Both the position numbers and the translations under genes were made by a program. The notes under the pieces are model-generated. The model did no database searches. It worked only from the letters and a program-made list of their open reading frames with translations, and was not told the origin of the DNA. Positions 34,953 through 48,396 of a stretch of DNA of 64,000 nucleotides are shown in pieces (position 1 is the stretch's first letter; the number at the start of each line of letters is the position of its first letter). The stretch comes from Blasia pusilla (Eukaryota; Marchantiophyta; Marchantiopsida; Blasiales), in assembly GCA_050084515.1 (NCBI GenBank), contig CM114271.1, positions 41,168,001-41,232,000 on the forward strand, given 5' to 3'.

Positions 34953-36950
34953 ATGTCCTTTCGGGATTTTGAGAGGCGAGATAGTGGACCTGAGAGTAGC
35001 TTTGGAGGATTTACCCGGAGTGGTGCGAGGTTTCGAGGGTCTCCACATGAGAGACCACCTCGATCTCCTTCTATGTCGTCTTCAAATGAGGGGAAGCGTG
35101 TAGAGGAGTGTGTTAGTGATCCACGACTTCTAGAGGCGCCCGGGTGAGAGTTTGCGTGAGGCTTACACTCGCTTGCACCAGTTTATCAATGTCACTCAAG
35201 GGGTGACAGAGGCTCAGGCTATCCAGGCATGGTACACGATGCTGGACCGGATCGTGCGGACATGGGTGCGAGAGGGGTGCTTCTTATGAACAGATCTCTA
35301 CGTTAAGAGATGTTTTTAGGACCGCCGAGAACATTGAGCGCAACATGGCGGAGGAGGGTGTAGCCATCATGGATTCTGGGCGAGAGCACTCACGATTGTC
35401 TACACCACCAGTGCAACAACGTGGACTCCGAGATAGGTCGACTGTGGTACCACGAGCTCAAGGAGGATACCGGGAGGCCGTACCACAGAGACGTACACCT
35501 TCATATGCGGCTTAGCAACAGCCACCTACGATTACTTGTTGGTCATGTGGTGGAGCACATTAATAGCGTGATTGCACGCGTGAAGATCATGGACGTGTGC
35601 CTCAACATGGAGGAGGAGATGGTGTTGCACCAGGAGGTTATCAATGTGATTATTGTCAGAGATATGGTCACACACATGCCACGAGTTTTAGTTTACACCC
35701 TGAGTTACGTGCAGACCAAGGGCCAGAGAGAGCACTAAAGCAGGTAGCCAGTCCGGGTGGGCTAGAGATCGTGCACCTGGTGGTCCCGTCCCGTTGGGGA
35801 ACGAGGAGCTAGAGTTGTCCAACAAGGTGATGGAGCTGCCCATGGAGGAGGTAGAGTCCCACCACCTAGATGCGTCGAGGGAGATGCCAGGCATGAGGCT
35901 GGGATGGCTACTCAATACAACAGCTACATCAGCATATTGCTGCTATGGCATTGAGGTTACCCAATGCCGGATCTGTGGCATGGTCATCATATGGAGCAGC
36001 CAGAGATATGGAGGATCCTGGTTGGATGTGCAGGGTTGCCCAGATGAAGGCCGCCGCAGTTGTGACGCATGGAGCAGCTGCAGAGTTGGATCCAAAGCGA
36101 GGGGAAGCCAAGAAATAGACCAAGTTGCCTCAGTCTTTCACGTTGTCTGAGGCAATGAGGATCCCATTGATGGCTCTTGATCAGAGTTCCCGGAGAGTTG
36201 GTGATGTTATTGGTGTGTAGGCATGGAGGAAAATGGGAGAAACAAGTATGACGATTCCTATTGTTGATGCTCAAGAGGAGCATGTGTCAAGTACAATGTT
36301 GGGGGCGGCCACAATGATGTATTGCACTCCGATATTTTCTGCTTCCGATGTTGTGACATTGTGAGGTACGCCGAGTGAGGTGTACCAGCTGACCACTATG
36401 TTATGTGAGCGTGAAGTTGGAGTTTGTGCATCACGTTCAGAGGTGATTGTAGAGGAGGTGATGGACCTGCCCTTGGAGTTGATTCTCGGGTCGTCCAGCT
36501 CAGAGTCATGGCAGGTTGCGGCTGCTAGGATGGTGGAGATGCTCGCAAGATCCGCGATAGAGCGTGCCATGGCTTCTCCTAGTGTTGTGTTGCTCGATAA
36601 GGGAGGAGAGGTCTTCCAATTGGTGAGTGTCAGAGGTAGAGCTTTTAGTCCGCAACGCGTCTTGTTGGATTTAGGAGCGCAACACCTGATGTTGGGGAAA
36701 GCGTCATTTAGAGGATTGGGCTTAACGAGAGCCGATGTGGAGTGTTATCCATTCCGGATACATACATCCTTTGGTGGAGCGAGTACCACACAGTATATCA
36801 TCCGACAAGAGGTTGTGGTGAGGATTCATCCGAGACATCCTACAGATGAGTCCGTGGTGCGAGCCAAGGCGATAGTGATTGATGCAGAGTCCTACGACAT
36901 CTTGGTTGGTGGAGTAGTGTTATACCCGATGGGATTTTCCCTAGATTACT
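34953..36950 (+). pseudogene. Family-1 gypsy gag and aspartic protease, plus copy, degenerate
   Basis: Gag starts near 34953 (MSFRDFERRDSGPESSFGGF) and continues through several frames. A zinc knuckle is visible near 35540 (CWSCGGAH, two stops, RDC) and a second near 35655 (CDYCQRYGHTHATS, last Cys changed to Ser). The best open part, 36380-37027, carries the protease: LLDLGAQHLMLGK (DLGA where active enzymes have DSGA or DTGA), then ESYDILVGGVVLYPMGFSLD. The tail beyond 36950 is LTR sequence. The catalytic Ser/Thr change and the stops make it inactive. Confidence 0.8.
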
Positions 36951-38222
36951 GGGAGTCAGCGTTTCTTCGAGTAAGGGCTAACCTTCTAGCTATAGCAGAC
37001 GTGGTTGATTCAAGTCGAACTTTATAAGAATTTCTCCTTTTTTAGTACAAAATTGTTATGTAAACCCTCTATTCTCTCACAATAAGAATCACGAAAGGTA
37101 GTGTCAAGGCGATCACTTCTTCAAAACATGGAACCCCAAAATTCCTAACTATGAAATCCTTGTAAACTACTTTACGTTTGCACACAAGGAAAATACCACA
37201 ACTAGTGTTAAACCCTACTTGAGCAGGCCTATTGACGTCCATGGATAGTTATATAAGGACATACAAAGTGCAATCCCATGTCCTTCCGTACGTGACTATA
37301 GGAAGAATCACCGGAGTTGGAGATTGCATGACTTGGTTCATGAACGCGTCCCGAAAGTGATAAACTAGATAGCGAGTGATCCAGTGCCTATCTATAAAGA
37401 GAATCTTGACGTCGTACGGGTTAAGGAAAGGAAAATCCGGCATAACTCGTGCTTCATCCCTATCCATACTTGACAAACATCCTTTACTCTCCTCTAGAAT
37501 GGGATTTGGCGGAGTTGCTCTCCCAAGATGGGTAATCCACTCTCATTGAGAAAATAATAAGCCAAACCATCATCTATTTCTAGTATGACTAAATTGATTT
37601 AAGGTGACAAGTCTCTCATCTCCACACATACCACACTCTAGAAATCTCTCGAAAAATAGACGAAGGTCAAGCTACTCTCCCAAGAAGGGATAATCCACTC
37701 TTATTAGAAGAGCAAGCAATCCCAAAGCCATACACTCAAGAGTGACATGAGAGACTCAAGATGTGAAGTAGAAGGCGATGAACCCTTGAAGGTCCCTCCT
37801 CTTTATATACTCACAAGGGATCCACAAGAGTACGAAATAAAGCTAATCTTATCTTGTGCCACATGGCTTCCTCTCAAGGCTTAGCCAATCATATTTTGAC
37901 ACAAGTAGATTTCCTCTTATCTCTTCCAAAATATCCTTTTTTATCCACTTGATATTTTCCAAATTACCTCAACTACCCTAACTACCAACCAAGACTTCTT
38001 TTGCTTTTCATTGAACCACCAACCTCACTACTTTACTTTTATAAAGTAATCTTTTTTTATTACCTCTTTTCGGAAAGTTGGGCCCGCATAAAAGAGGCAC
38101 CACAAAGAGGTTTAAACATGGGAATTTCCTTTTCATAAGCTAATTTACTTAATACTTATAAAACTCTGTCTAATACTTAATGAGGAAGGAGTTTACACAC
38201 TGGATGATTTTATTATACGACA
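36950..38222 (-). repeat. Family-2 LTR (copy A), solo, minus orientation
   Basis: It aligns along its length with 51695-53088, 55029-56147 and 62164-63440. On the plus strand it runs from (T)TTCTTCGAGTAAGG to TATACGACA. In minus sense it begins TGTCGTATA, and a TATA box (GAGTATATAAAGAGG) lies near 37799-37813. It sits between family-1 protease and family-1 RNase H. Its left terminus is a little diverged, and I could not find a clean target-site duplication. Confidence 0.8.
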
Positions 38223-38545
38223 ATGTTGCAGAGGCAAAATATAGCTCGTATGAGAGTGAGTGCTTGGCTGCAGTGTGGGTTGTCGTATATTTTAGGTGTT
38301 ATCTATTCGGCAATCGCTTATCCATCATTATTGGTCATCAGCCACTTAAGTGGTTGATGGAGTCCGACAAGCTTGTATGACTTCATTCTAGAGTTTAGGA
38401 GCTGGTAAGACTTAAGCTTGCAGAGGGCTACGAACTCAAGAGATTCAACCCTTTAACAACATGGAACGGGATGTTCCAACACGTAGAGGGGGACAAGTAC
38501 CATGATTTCTCCCATAGGTACGCGGCCGAGATCGAGTCTTAGAGA
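38223..38545 (+). pseudogene. Family-1 gypsy RNase H fragment
   Basis: The open frame across 38180-38380 reads NVAEAKYSSYESECLAAVW and FRCYLFGNRLSIIIGHQPLK then WLMESDKL, the gypsy RNase H core. It continues degenerate (EGYELKRFNP) to about 38540. The methyltransferase and reverse transcriptase expected between protease and RNase H are absent, so this locus lost its middle. Confidence 0.85.
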
Positions 38546-38797
38546 CTCTTTTCATGCGCATGCACATTGTTATCATCAAACATGCACACAAACACACATG
38601 AGACCATAAGTACCAAAATATCTCCAATTAAATCAAGTGATACTCTCAACTACAATATTCCATGGTGCACAAAAATCCCTCTCTCTCTCATGTCAAACCA
38701 AACTTACTCTCCTAAAGAGAGGCTCGAGCCACACACACAAGGCAAAGAGGACCATAACTCCGTCGCCTCTACCAAGAGGTTCAACAAACAGAAAATG

Positions 38798-38799
<2 letters not shown>

Positions 38800-38879
<80 letters not shown>
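38800..38879. repeat. (CT)n microsatellite, about 40 units
   Basis: An uninterrupted CT tract of about 80 bp. It abuts the truncated inner-facing end of the family-3 LTR at 38880. Confidence 0.97.
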
Positions 38880-40043
<1,164 letters not shown>

Positions 40044-40329
40044 CCTCCACGGAAACCTATGTTTTCAGGTCATCTCCTTGACTCTTGAGCTGTTGTAGGA
40101 AGTGGAAAGTCTACTATGCTCAAAATGGTAACTTGCCAAAAATAGTAAGTTCTCAATATGGATCCAAATGAGCCAAAATGAAGGGGAAACCTACTCTCTC
40201 ATGTTACATGTGGCCTCAGAAGGTCATCCTCAACCTCTTGAGGCTGTCCTCTTGTATACTCGAAGATACCCTACTAGATCTCATCGATCTACCCTAAAAG
40301 ACGTGACATTCTATTATGACCAACATTAC

Positions 40330-41110
40330 TTGTCATAGACTGAAGCATTTCTAGATAAGAAGGAGAAACTAGGGAAGGCTACTTCCTCTTCCACTAGTGA
40401 AAGTTAAGGAGGGGTGAGTCGGATTGGGGCAATTGTTTCCTTGAGTCGGTTTTGTCCTAGGTTCAACCTCATGGTTGAGTTCTTTGCGGAGTTGCGTAGG
40501 AACTCCACAAAGAACTCCAAGGAGGTATGGACTCAGAAGTTGTGAAGCATCCACGACTTCCATAAGCACACAAGGAAGAGTTTGCGGAGTTATTTACTTT
40601 TTTTCGTCATTTGATTAGTATTACTCAAGGGGTGATAGAGGCCTAGACTGTTCAAACATGGTATAGTATTCTTAAACAAGTCGTGCAGAAACGGTTGAGG
40701 GATGTTGTACTCCTCATATGTATCTCATCTACCTCGTGAGATATTTTGGGATGGCAGAGTGCATTGAGCGCAACATGGCTAAGGAGAGTGTAGCAACCAT
40801 GAGTCATACGTGAGAGCGATTACGATTTCCTGCACCACTAGTGCAACAACATGGATTTTGAGAGAGAAGTGTGCCACCGCGAGTTCAAGGAGGTTATCGT
40901 GAGCATGTGCCATAGCAAACCGTGCCATCACATGCAGATAAGCAGCAGGTGCCATGAGTTATTTGTTGGGCATGTGGTGGAGTCCATTGTCAGCAAGATT
41001 ACATTCGTTAGGATAGTGGACTTGTTCCCCATTCTGAGGAAGTAGATGGACCGGCACCAAGAGTATACTAGTGTGACCATAACCAATGGTGTGGTCCTAC
41101 ACGCGCTAAT
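40330..41110 (+). pseudogene. Family-1 gag fragment, plus strand, degenerate
   Basis: It matches 35090-35640 with many changes: ATTACTCAAGGGGTGATAGA against GTCACTCAAGGGGTGACAGA, and CATTGAGCGCAACATGGC in both. A zinc-knuckle remnant (CWACGG-like) lies near 40965. No frame stays open for more than about 65 codons. Confidence 0.75.
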
Positions 41111-41182
41111 CCATAATAATCGCTAGAATAGTGCCAATGAAAATCTCCTTCTTTTTCACAATCTAGAATATGTATGCCTTCT

Positions 41183-41507
41183 ATCGCGCCCCTACTCTCC
41201 TTGAACGTCAATCTTTATTGTTGCGGAAGCGTACGTTCAGTAGGACACCATCTCATCACCGATCTGCACCCAAACACGCACTCTCGTTAGTCGGGTCTGG
41301 GTCAACCATTGTTCCAACCCACCGAGTTCTCAACTCGGTGTCTCATCAAGCTCAACCTTCCTTACTTCCTAGTTTCCAAAACATGGCAAGTCCTTCAAGA
41401 CTTGGAACAAACTTCATGATTAGTCCAAGAACCTAAAATGGCACTTGAGCGCCTAGCGATCCCAACTGTTCAATGGACCTCGTGTGAGTTCTAAACCAAT
41501 GTCCGGG
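41183..41507 (-). repeat. Family-3 LTR fragment
   Basis: Reverse complement of the 3' third of the LTR at 43440-44433 (shared CTTGAACGTCAATCTTTA, CACCCAAACACGCACTCTC). It begins with the slightly altered terminus TATCGCGCC and breaks off at about 41507, where plus-strand integrase begins. Confidence 0.8.
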
Positions 41508-42210
41508 GAGAACAGGGGGTTACAAGCGTCGAAGCGGTTCTTCTGGCCCAACATGAAAGAGGATGTTGCTCAATATGTGAAGACCCGTGTGACCTGCCAA
41601 GCCAATAGAGTCTCTTATGATAAGAAACAGGGCTTGTTGCATCCCTTGCCGATCCCAGAAGGACCTCTTGCAAAGTGTGAGTATGGATTTCATCACGAGT
41701 CTTCCGGAATCTGAGGGATACAACGCTATACTTGTGATTGTTGATCGGTTTAGCAAGTTGGCGAGATTCGTGCCGACGGTGGATTCCGCAACGGCTTATA
41801 CGACGGCGCAACTATTCCTCGATAGCTGGTGGCGTGCTCATGGTTTGCCGAGGAGCATTGTTTCAGATCGGGATCCAAAGTTTATCAATGCTTTCTGGAA
41901 GCACTTGTTCAGAAGGTTTAAGACCAAGCTGAGTTTCAGTACGGCTTTCCACCCACAGACGGATGGACAGACTGAAAAGGTAAACTCTATCGTGAATCAG
42001 TACTTAAGGAATTATGTGGTCTTTGATCAACGCGATTGGGTCAAGTGGTTGAGCATGGCGAGTATGCTACAACTCGACCAAGCATTGCATTTCGGGAGAA
42101 TCTCCGTTTCTCTGGCAAATGGACGAGCCGAAGGGCCTCTTGATCTAGCCCTTTGGAAGGGTTCTACATTGGCACGAACACGACAAGCGGCGAAGGTTTG
42201 TTGGTAGAGA
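41508..42210 (+). pseudogene. Family-3 chromovirus integrase, degenerate
   Basis: The zinc-binding part ends in KTRVTCQANRVSYDKKQGLL; the first Cys of the usual CxxC is Arg. After a frameshift near 41665 the catalytic core reads SMDFITSLPESEGYNAILV, SRSIVSDRDPKFINAFW-like and FHPQTDGQTEKVNSIVNQ, so the D, D and E are all present. Downstream the frame fails at about 42060. Expected neighbours 5' (reverse transcriptase, RNase H) of the same family are missing. Confidence 0.88.
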
Positions 42211-42748
42211 TGCGAGAACAACAAGCGAGGCGAAGTCTTGCAAAGGCTCAAATGAGGTACGTTAAGCATGCTAACAAGAGTCGGCGCCAAGTATGATTCC
42301 AAGTTGGAGAACAAGTGTGGTTGAGTGTAAAGAACCTCATTCTTCCGAAAGAGTTGTCTGCGAAGGCATTTATCGCCCCGCCAAGTATCTTTGGACTGTC
42401 GTGATTGTGGCAAACCCGTTTGAGGATGTGTATACGTTGAGGCTGCCAAACGAGTTCAAGATTCACCCGACCTTTCATGTGTCATTGTTGAAGAAATATC
42501 TTCAAGATAATGGACGTTTCGCGCGGAGACAGGTGGTGAGACCGCACCCGGTCATCATAAATGAAGAGCCGGAGTTTGAGGTGGAGACCATCTTACGTTC
42601 GAGGCGTCGGGCCAACAAGTATGAATACTTGGTAAAATGGAAGGGCTACCATGTGAAGGAGGTGACTTGGATTGTGGAGGCGGATTTGGAACACGCGCAA
42701 GACTTGTTGCGCGACTTCAAGCGAACACAAGCGAAGCACATACGTTAG
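42211..42748 (+). pseudogene. Family-3 integrase C-terminus with chromodomain
   Basis: The frame 42293-42748 holds the C-terminal integrase segment (LPNEFKIHPTFHVSLLKKY) followed by a chromodomain (FEVETILRSRR, KYEYLVKWKGYHVKEVTWIV, LEHAQDLLRDF) and ends in a stop. In chromoviruses this domain directs insertion by binding histone marks. The chromodomain itself has no stop. The linker before it is shifted. Confidence 0.88.
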
Positions 42749-43439
42749 TACGAGGAGAAGCTAGAGACATGACTTGTAACCATTGGAATCTTGGGCCGAA
42801 GGCCGTTGTAACTAGAATATGCTAGTGTTGCAATAAAGGAGTGTATGGATGTGGAGATTCGATGCCAGAGTTGATTGCAATTTGTATGTGGTAGTGCATG
42901 GCTATGAGTCGTTCATCATAGGCTTAGGATGTACGACAAGAGGACAGACAAGGAGTATTTGAGGTGAGAGCTCATATGTGGATAAGCACCTAGAATTGGA
43001 CCTTGTGTTGGATTACACTCGGGCTCACCCTAGCGTCGGCGAGGCAGATGAAGTCTGTCTTGGGGCTTGGGGTGATCTTACTTGTGGCCACATAAGTGAA
43101 CTTAGTGACGCGCCTAAGTCGAATACGAGACCGACCCAATAGTAGTACGATTTGTGGACCACGTAAATAGGTGTGATGTTTACAGGAATGAGTCAGAAGA
43201 GTCTAAGGTTGCACACTTAGTTAGCTTATTTGATAGGTTAGTTCCTTGGAACTAGTCCAGGCTTATCAAAGAGGAGAGGCTAATAATTCTAAGTGGGGCA
43301 AAGCTACAACTAGTGACTAAGAGGAATTGCGGGTTAGTCACCAGAACGCAATTCAATGTCAAGGGGTAGGCTGCCCAAGAGACTTGACATAACAAAGGTT
43401 TGCGTTGATGAGGGCATCAACCTCTAAAAGAGGGGTGAG
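42749..43439 (+). other. Chromovirus 3' non-coding region with polypurine tract
   Basis: There is no open frame after the chromodomain stop. The last bases (AAAAGAGGGGTGAG, ending 43439) are purine-rich and lie directly before the LTR start, as expected for the plus-strand primer. Confidence 0.75.
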
Positions 43440-44433
43440 TGCCGCGACCCTCATGACCAAACAAGTGCCAAGCGGAACATCGGAACATTAGCGGGCTCAC
43501 GCTAAGATGGTTTGCGCGTTGGAGTTGTCTCAAAGACGAGACAAGAGACGAGACGCGAGCGAGGAGTTGCGTTTCAGATGTTATGGTCGCGACGGAGAAA
43601 CCTGGACCAAACGCGGAATGAGACTTGAAAGAAGTCGAGTCTAGGAAGTGGGTTGTCAAAGGAAAGATCCGGATTTGGAACGCCACTAGCGTTTGAGAGT
43701 TTTCGATTGTATTTATGGCCATAACTTTTAGCGCCCAGATGCGTTTGGAACAAATAAGGGTGCGTTGGAAAGCTTATGGAGAGTCGGTCCAAAAGCACCA
43801 AAGATCACTGCAAACGCATAAGCAACAGCCGAGATACAACCCGAAAACGACTGTAAGTGGAGTCGGATCGAGGGCCACAATGAAGGGCCCGACCCTCTTT
43901 TCCCAAAGGGGAGGGGTTGTTGGAGAGCCCCAGAAGTACTAGTAAGGGGGAAGGTCTCCGAGAGTGCTTGGAACCCAAACCCCACTTTGGGCGCCACGAG
44001 GCGGCTCAAGGGCATGGAACGGAACGCGAGTTTGGGGGTTGGGTTGGAAAACCTACACCAAGTCCATTGAGGCGATTTTAGACATCCCTCTTGGATTCCA
44101 CCCCGCGACTCAATTACTTGGGTCTTGGTTCGGAACTCACCCAAGGACCGTTGAACAGTTGGGATCGCTAGGGGATCGTTTAGATCCCTGGACTAACCAG
44201 GAAGTCTGTTCCAAGTCTTGAAGGACTTGCCATGTTTTGGAAACTAGGAACTAAGGAAGGTGAGCTTGATGAGACGCCGAGTTGAGGACTCGGTGGGTTG
44301 GACCACTGGTTGGCCTAGACCCGACTAACGAGAGTGCGTGTTTGGGTGCAGATCAGCGATGAGTTCATGACCTACTGAACGTACGCTTTCGCACCACTAA
44401 AGATTGACGTTCAAGGAGAGTAGGGGCGCGACA
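43440..44433 (+). repeat. Family-3 3' LTR, 994 bp, complete
   Basis: It starts TGCCGCGACCC right after the polypurine tract and ends GGGGCGCGACA, giving the TG...CA termini within a short inverted repeat. The same sequence recurs inverted at 38880-39889, 41183-41507 and 44434-45001. No open frame of note. Confidence 0.88.
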
Positions 44434-45001
44434 CCCGTGGTGCCCAAAGTGGGGTTCGAGTTCCAAGCACTCTTGGAGACCTTCCCCCTTACTAGTACTT
44501 CTGGGGTTCTACAAACCCCCCCCCCTCCCCTTTTTGGAAAAGGAGGGTCGAGCCCTTTATTGTGGCCCTCAACCCAACTCTACTTACAGTCGTTTCCGGG
44601 TTGTTTCTCAGCCGCTACTTATGCATTTGCAGAAATCTTTAGTGTGTTTGAACCGTCTTTCCATAAGTCTTCCATCGCACCCTTGTTCGATCCAAACGCA
44701 TCTTGGCACTAAAAGTTATGGCCATAAATACAGTCGGAAACTCTCAAACGCTAGTGGCGTCCCAAATTCGGATTCTTCTTTTGGCAACCCACTTTCTAGA
44801 CTCAACTCCTTTCAAGTCTTGTTCCGCGTTTGGTCTAGGTTTCTTAGTCGTGACAACAACATCTGAAACATGAAGCCTCGCTTGGGTCCCGTCTCTTATC
44901 TCTTCTTCGAGACCACTCCAACGCGCAATCCATCTTAGCGTGAGCCCGCTAATGTTCCGATGTTCCGCTTTGGCACTCATTTGCTCATGAGGGTCGCGAC
45001 A
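44434..45001 (-). repeat. Inverted partial family-3 LTR
   Basis: It is the reverse complement of 43440-44003. It begins exactly at the last base of the complete LTR and ends at an intact LTR terminus (GGGTCGCGACA). Together with the complete LTR it forms a palindrome with arms of about 565 bp and a 430-bp centre. Confidence 0.88.
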
Positions 45002-46601
45002 CCTTCCTTGTTGTTCCAAATAAGATCACTAAATAATGTGCTATGTGTAAAATGCTCTCTATGAAATGCTCTCCCTAATTTGTTCCGTACGAAATGCTCT
45101 CTGGTTTGCTTTAGACCTAAACCCGTGAGTTGCAAGCCTGCAAAAAAAGCATCAAAATAAGATCAAACGAAGCCGCTCTGCTACCAAGCGGAGCCGCACA
45201 CGTTTGTGCAGCTTCGTCGCCGTCGAGGAACCGTCCCAGCTAAGGCTGGAGCCGGAGAAGAGCGATTCCATGTGAACAGCCCTTCTAAGAAAAAAATAAT
45301 CAGAACCTAATTAAAATCTTAAGAAGTTCCTATTAGATCTTTGTGCACAAACGAACTTAAAATAATTAAGTTAAGTCACATGTCACACCCAGAATTATTA
45401 GGTTAGATTCATCAAATTAAGTATTTACATTCAAAATTGTTATAATAATGACATCAAAACGAATTTCACATTCATCGTAAGGTGGAGTAGTTCCCAAATC
45501 CGAGGTTTTGAGAAGTCGACTACTAATATGCGCCGTAACATAGAAACTCTAGTATCTTTTCACCTTTATGACGTGAAGGATAGCCCACGGATTTTCCACA
45601 CTGCCCTAAACTCCGATAGAGTGTTTTCGTAATTCCATTCTGCTCCGGAGCGTAAGTTTCCTGCAAGTCGTTCGACGTCCGTCTGGAAACCTTAATGCTT
45701 CACAGATGGTGTCACCTGTGAACCGAATATTGGCAGTTTTACTTCTCAACTACCGAACGTTACGGGAACGGGGTAAGTGGGAAGATCACGGACACCGCGT
45801 AGGACGGAGAACGAGGGGTTCAGCTACTACGTGACAGATGATGACGATTGACGTTAATTCGGCGCTTGAAGTATTGGAGCTTTGGAGTTGGAGATGATCT
45901 GAATCGTGCGCACCGTCTATTCGAAATCGACCCATGACGTTATCATCGTCACTTTTGCGGTTCGGATTGCTTAGCGTACGCTGCAATTATTAGGCAGCTT
46001 TACATGACCCCATTGGAGGTGGTAAGGGCTATAACGACAGCCACACATGACGTGAGCTTGTACGCTCGTTCAGACATTTCGGAGAGCAATGTTCAAAATC
46101 TCGAGTGCACCGACAACCAGAAGCGTCAGTACGGACCGGAATTACATAAGACGACCAGACATAAAAAGGGAAATCTACACATGTACTTCAGAAATCTTAT
46201 TAATTCAGTTTAAGATTAGTGGCGATATATGATACAAATTCAATCACCAAAATCATCATGGAAGCGGTTCTTTACGCTGCCAGATCTTTCTCTCGGTGTT
46301 TGAGCAACGGGTCTATCTGGAAATTATATATCTCGACACTCTAAGCAGTCGCAAACATGATTTTCCTTAGTCATCCTCGTCACTAAATTTACCACCGTTC
46401 CAAGCACGTTCACAGTGACCTCGAAGGATTTAAGGTTAAAGTAACTGGACGTACAACCTCGCCCTACCGATTTCGAACGCTGGAGAACTTAGTTTTCTTC
46501 GGGAGAGTACGAAACGATCAATTCACAAACTGGAGAACTTGTGCGCAAGAGATAATGTTGTCGATAAAACATCCCCCAGTCTGCACTGGAATAATTATAT
46601 A
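45002..46601. other. Intergenic, no recognised feature
   Basis: This stretch separates the retroelement mosaic from the 3' end of the glycolate oxidase gene. It has no long open frame, no clear repeat match within the window and no RNA gene that I can see. The part next to 46601 should hold the 3' UTR of the oxidase gene. Confidence 0.6.
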
Positions 46602-48396
46602 TCACAACCTGGATGTGGTGTTGGGGACTTGAGCCATCCTCTCTTGCTCGGTCTGCACATGTGCACGTGTGATCTCGCTCACTTTGGTAGTGCCGGCCAA
46701 GGCCATGGCCAACTCAAACTCATCCTTCAACATCTGCAATACTTTCTTCACTCCCGCCTCTCCATCGCTTGCGAGGCCCCAGAGGACGGGTCTTCCAACC
46801 TGCACGCCGAAAGAGCAACATGTGACATGTTTCGAGAGACAATATTTGAAAGAGGTGACTAACGATTTCAAATTTCACTATTCTAATAATCGTGACAAAT
46901 TCTAATCAGATACTTACGAAAACCCCTGAGGCGCCGAGAGCGATTGCCTTCAAGACATCGGTTCCACGGCGCACACCACCATCAAGGAATACAGGAACTT
47001 TCCCTTGCGCTGCCTTGACAACTTCCTCCAGCGCAGAGATGGTGGCTGGCACATAGTCAAGCTGCCGTGCGCCGTGGTTGGAAACAATGATACCAGCAGC
47101 ACCGCATTGCAGTGCTAACTTTGTGTCTTCTGCGGTAATCACTCCCTTGACCAAGATAGGAAGCCTGGTGATTGTCTGCAGCCACTTAACATCCTTCCAG
47201 CTCAGGGACTTGTCAATTTGCCCAGCAACATACGATGCCAGTCCAGAGTCCTGAGTCTTCTCCATCTTCCCGAGGTCGAGTCCCTCAAAGTTCTTCAAGG
47301 TCAAGTGTGGGGGAAGGGCAAATCTATTCTTGATATCTGCCTCACGACGACCGAGTAACGGAGTGTCGACCGTGAGAGCAATTGCCTTGAATCCTGCCCT
47401 CTCTGCGCGGCGTACAAGCTGTGCCACTACATTGCGGTCCTTGTAGACGTACAGTTGGAAGAATCGAATGCCTGGACCAGTGCTAGCAACCTCCTCCACA
47501 CTGCTGGTGGCCCAAGATGAGAGAGTCTGTAGAGTACAAACACTAGTGCATAAGCAACAAGACTCAAGGCATGAAAAAAAACCACATATTCTCTGCAATC
47601 AGTCCTGACAGTTTCCATCCTGTGCCCTGGACAGTGCAATTACACGCACTCAGTAGAGCTTGAGACAGTGACTCACCATGATTGTGTCGTGGGATGACAC
47701 AGCTCGGGCTGTGGCGAGTTCCCCTGCAATCAGAATAATCTCATGGTATTAAAAACCTTGTCCTAGCATGCCATGCAGAGAAAATTGCTATACAGAGAAG
47801 CATGGCCGGAGAGTTTCACCATGACACTAGAATCGAAAGTCCAGGGCGGAGGAGGATGGATCTGATGACTGAAAAAACACCTAAGACCTCCTTTTTAGTT
47901 CGAACATGACTCAACGACGAAGAAGCACATTTGAACTCACCCTCAGGATGTGCCATTCTCTGCATGGCTGTTGGAGCAACCATGATAGGGGTGGAGATTT
48001 TGAAGCCTAGTACAGTTGTCGAAGTATCGACATTCGTGACATCAATGAGAATGCGTGGACGGAACCTGTGAACCAGAAATATCACTTCAGCTCACCGCGT
48101 CGAAGTAAATCTAGAACGAGGAAAAATATAAGTGCTCATCCCTCAACAATTCAAGTGCACTTTGGAAGGCAAGAAACAAGCCTCTACTTCTCTATATTGC
48201 TAACGAAAGGAAACCAACAAACAGCTGCAACACAGTCTTCCAAGAGGTTGGACCTGATTCGTTCAAAAGCGTGTCGGTTCTCCTTCAGCGTCCACTGATC
48301 TTCCGCACCAGAGGCGTAGTAGTCGTACACCATCTTTGGGAGTTTCTGCTTTGCCACCTCTTCATATTCAGAAACATTAGTCACGAGGAGACTCAT
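46602..48396 (-). CDS. GLO: Peroxisomal (S)-2-hydroxy-acid oxidase, glycolate oxidase type
   Basis: Five coding exons (48254-48396, 47941-48065, 47677-47723, 46915-47526, 46602-46799) join in frame with GT-AG introns to give 374 residues, against about 367-371 in plant glycolate oxidases. This FMN enzyme oxidises glycolate to glyoxylate with release of H2O2 in photorespiration. Active-site residues are all present: Y26 ([10 protein letters not shown]), W110 (SSWATSS), Y131 (QLYVYKD), D159 (LTVDTP), K232 (ILVKGV), H256 and R259 (SNHGARQLD). The FMN phosphate-binding [11 protein letters not shown] block is intact. The C-terminus SRL is a peroxisomal targeting signal (PTS1). The start [16 protein letters not shown] aligns with the family N-terminus; a longer in-frame Met lies 19 codons upstream, but an acceptor-like CTCTTTGACAG lies between, suggesting a 5' UTR intron. 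Exon 4 (612 nt) is long; Arabidopsis genes have more introns as far as I recall. No lesion seen, so likely functional. Confidence 0.95.

Noticed and set aside
44445-44465. tRNA T-loop-like GGTTCGAGTTCC
   Set aside because: It lies within a family-3 LTR and no acceptor stem or anticodon arm could be found around it.
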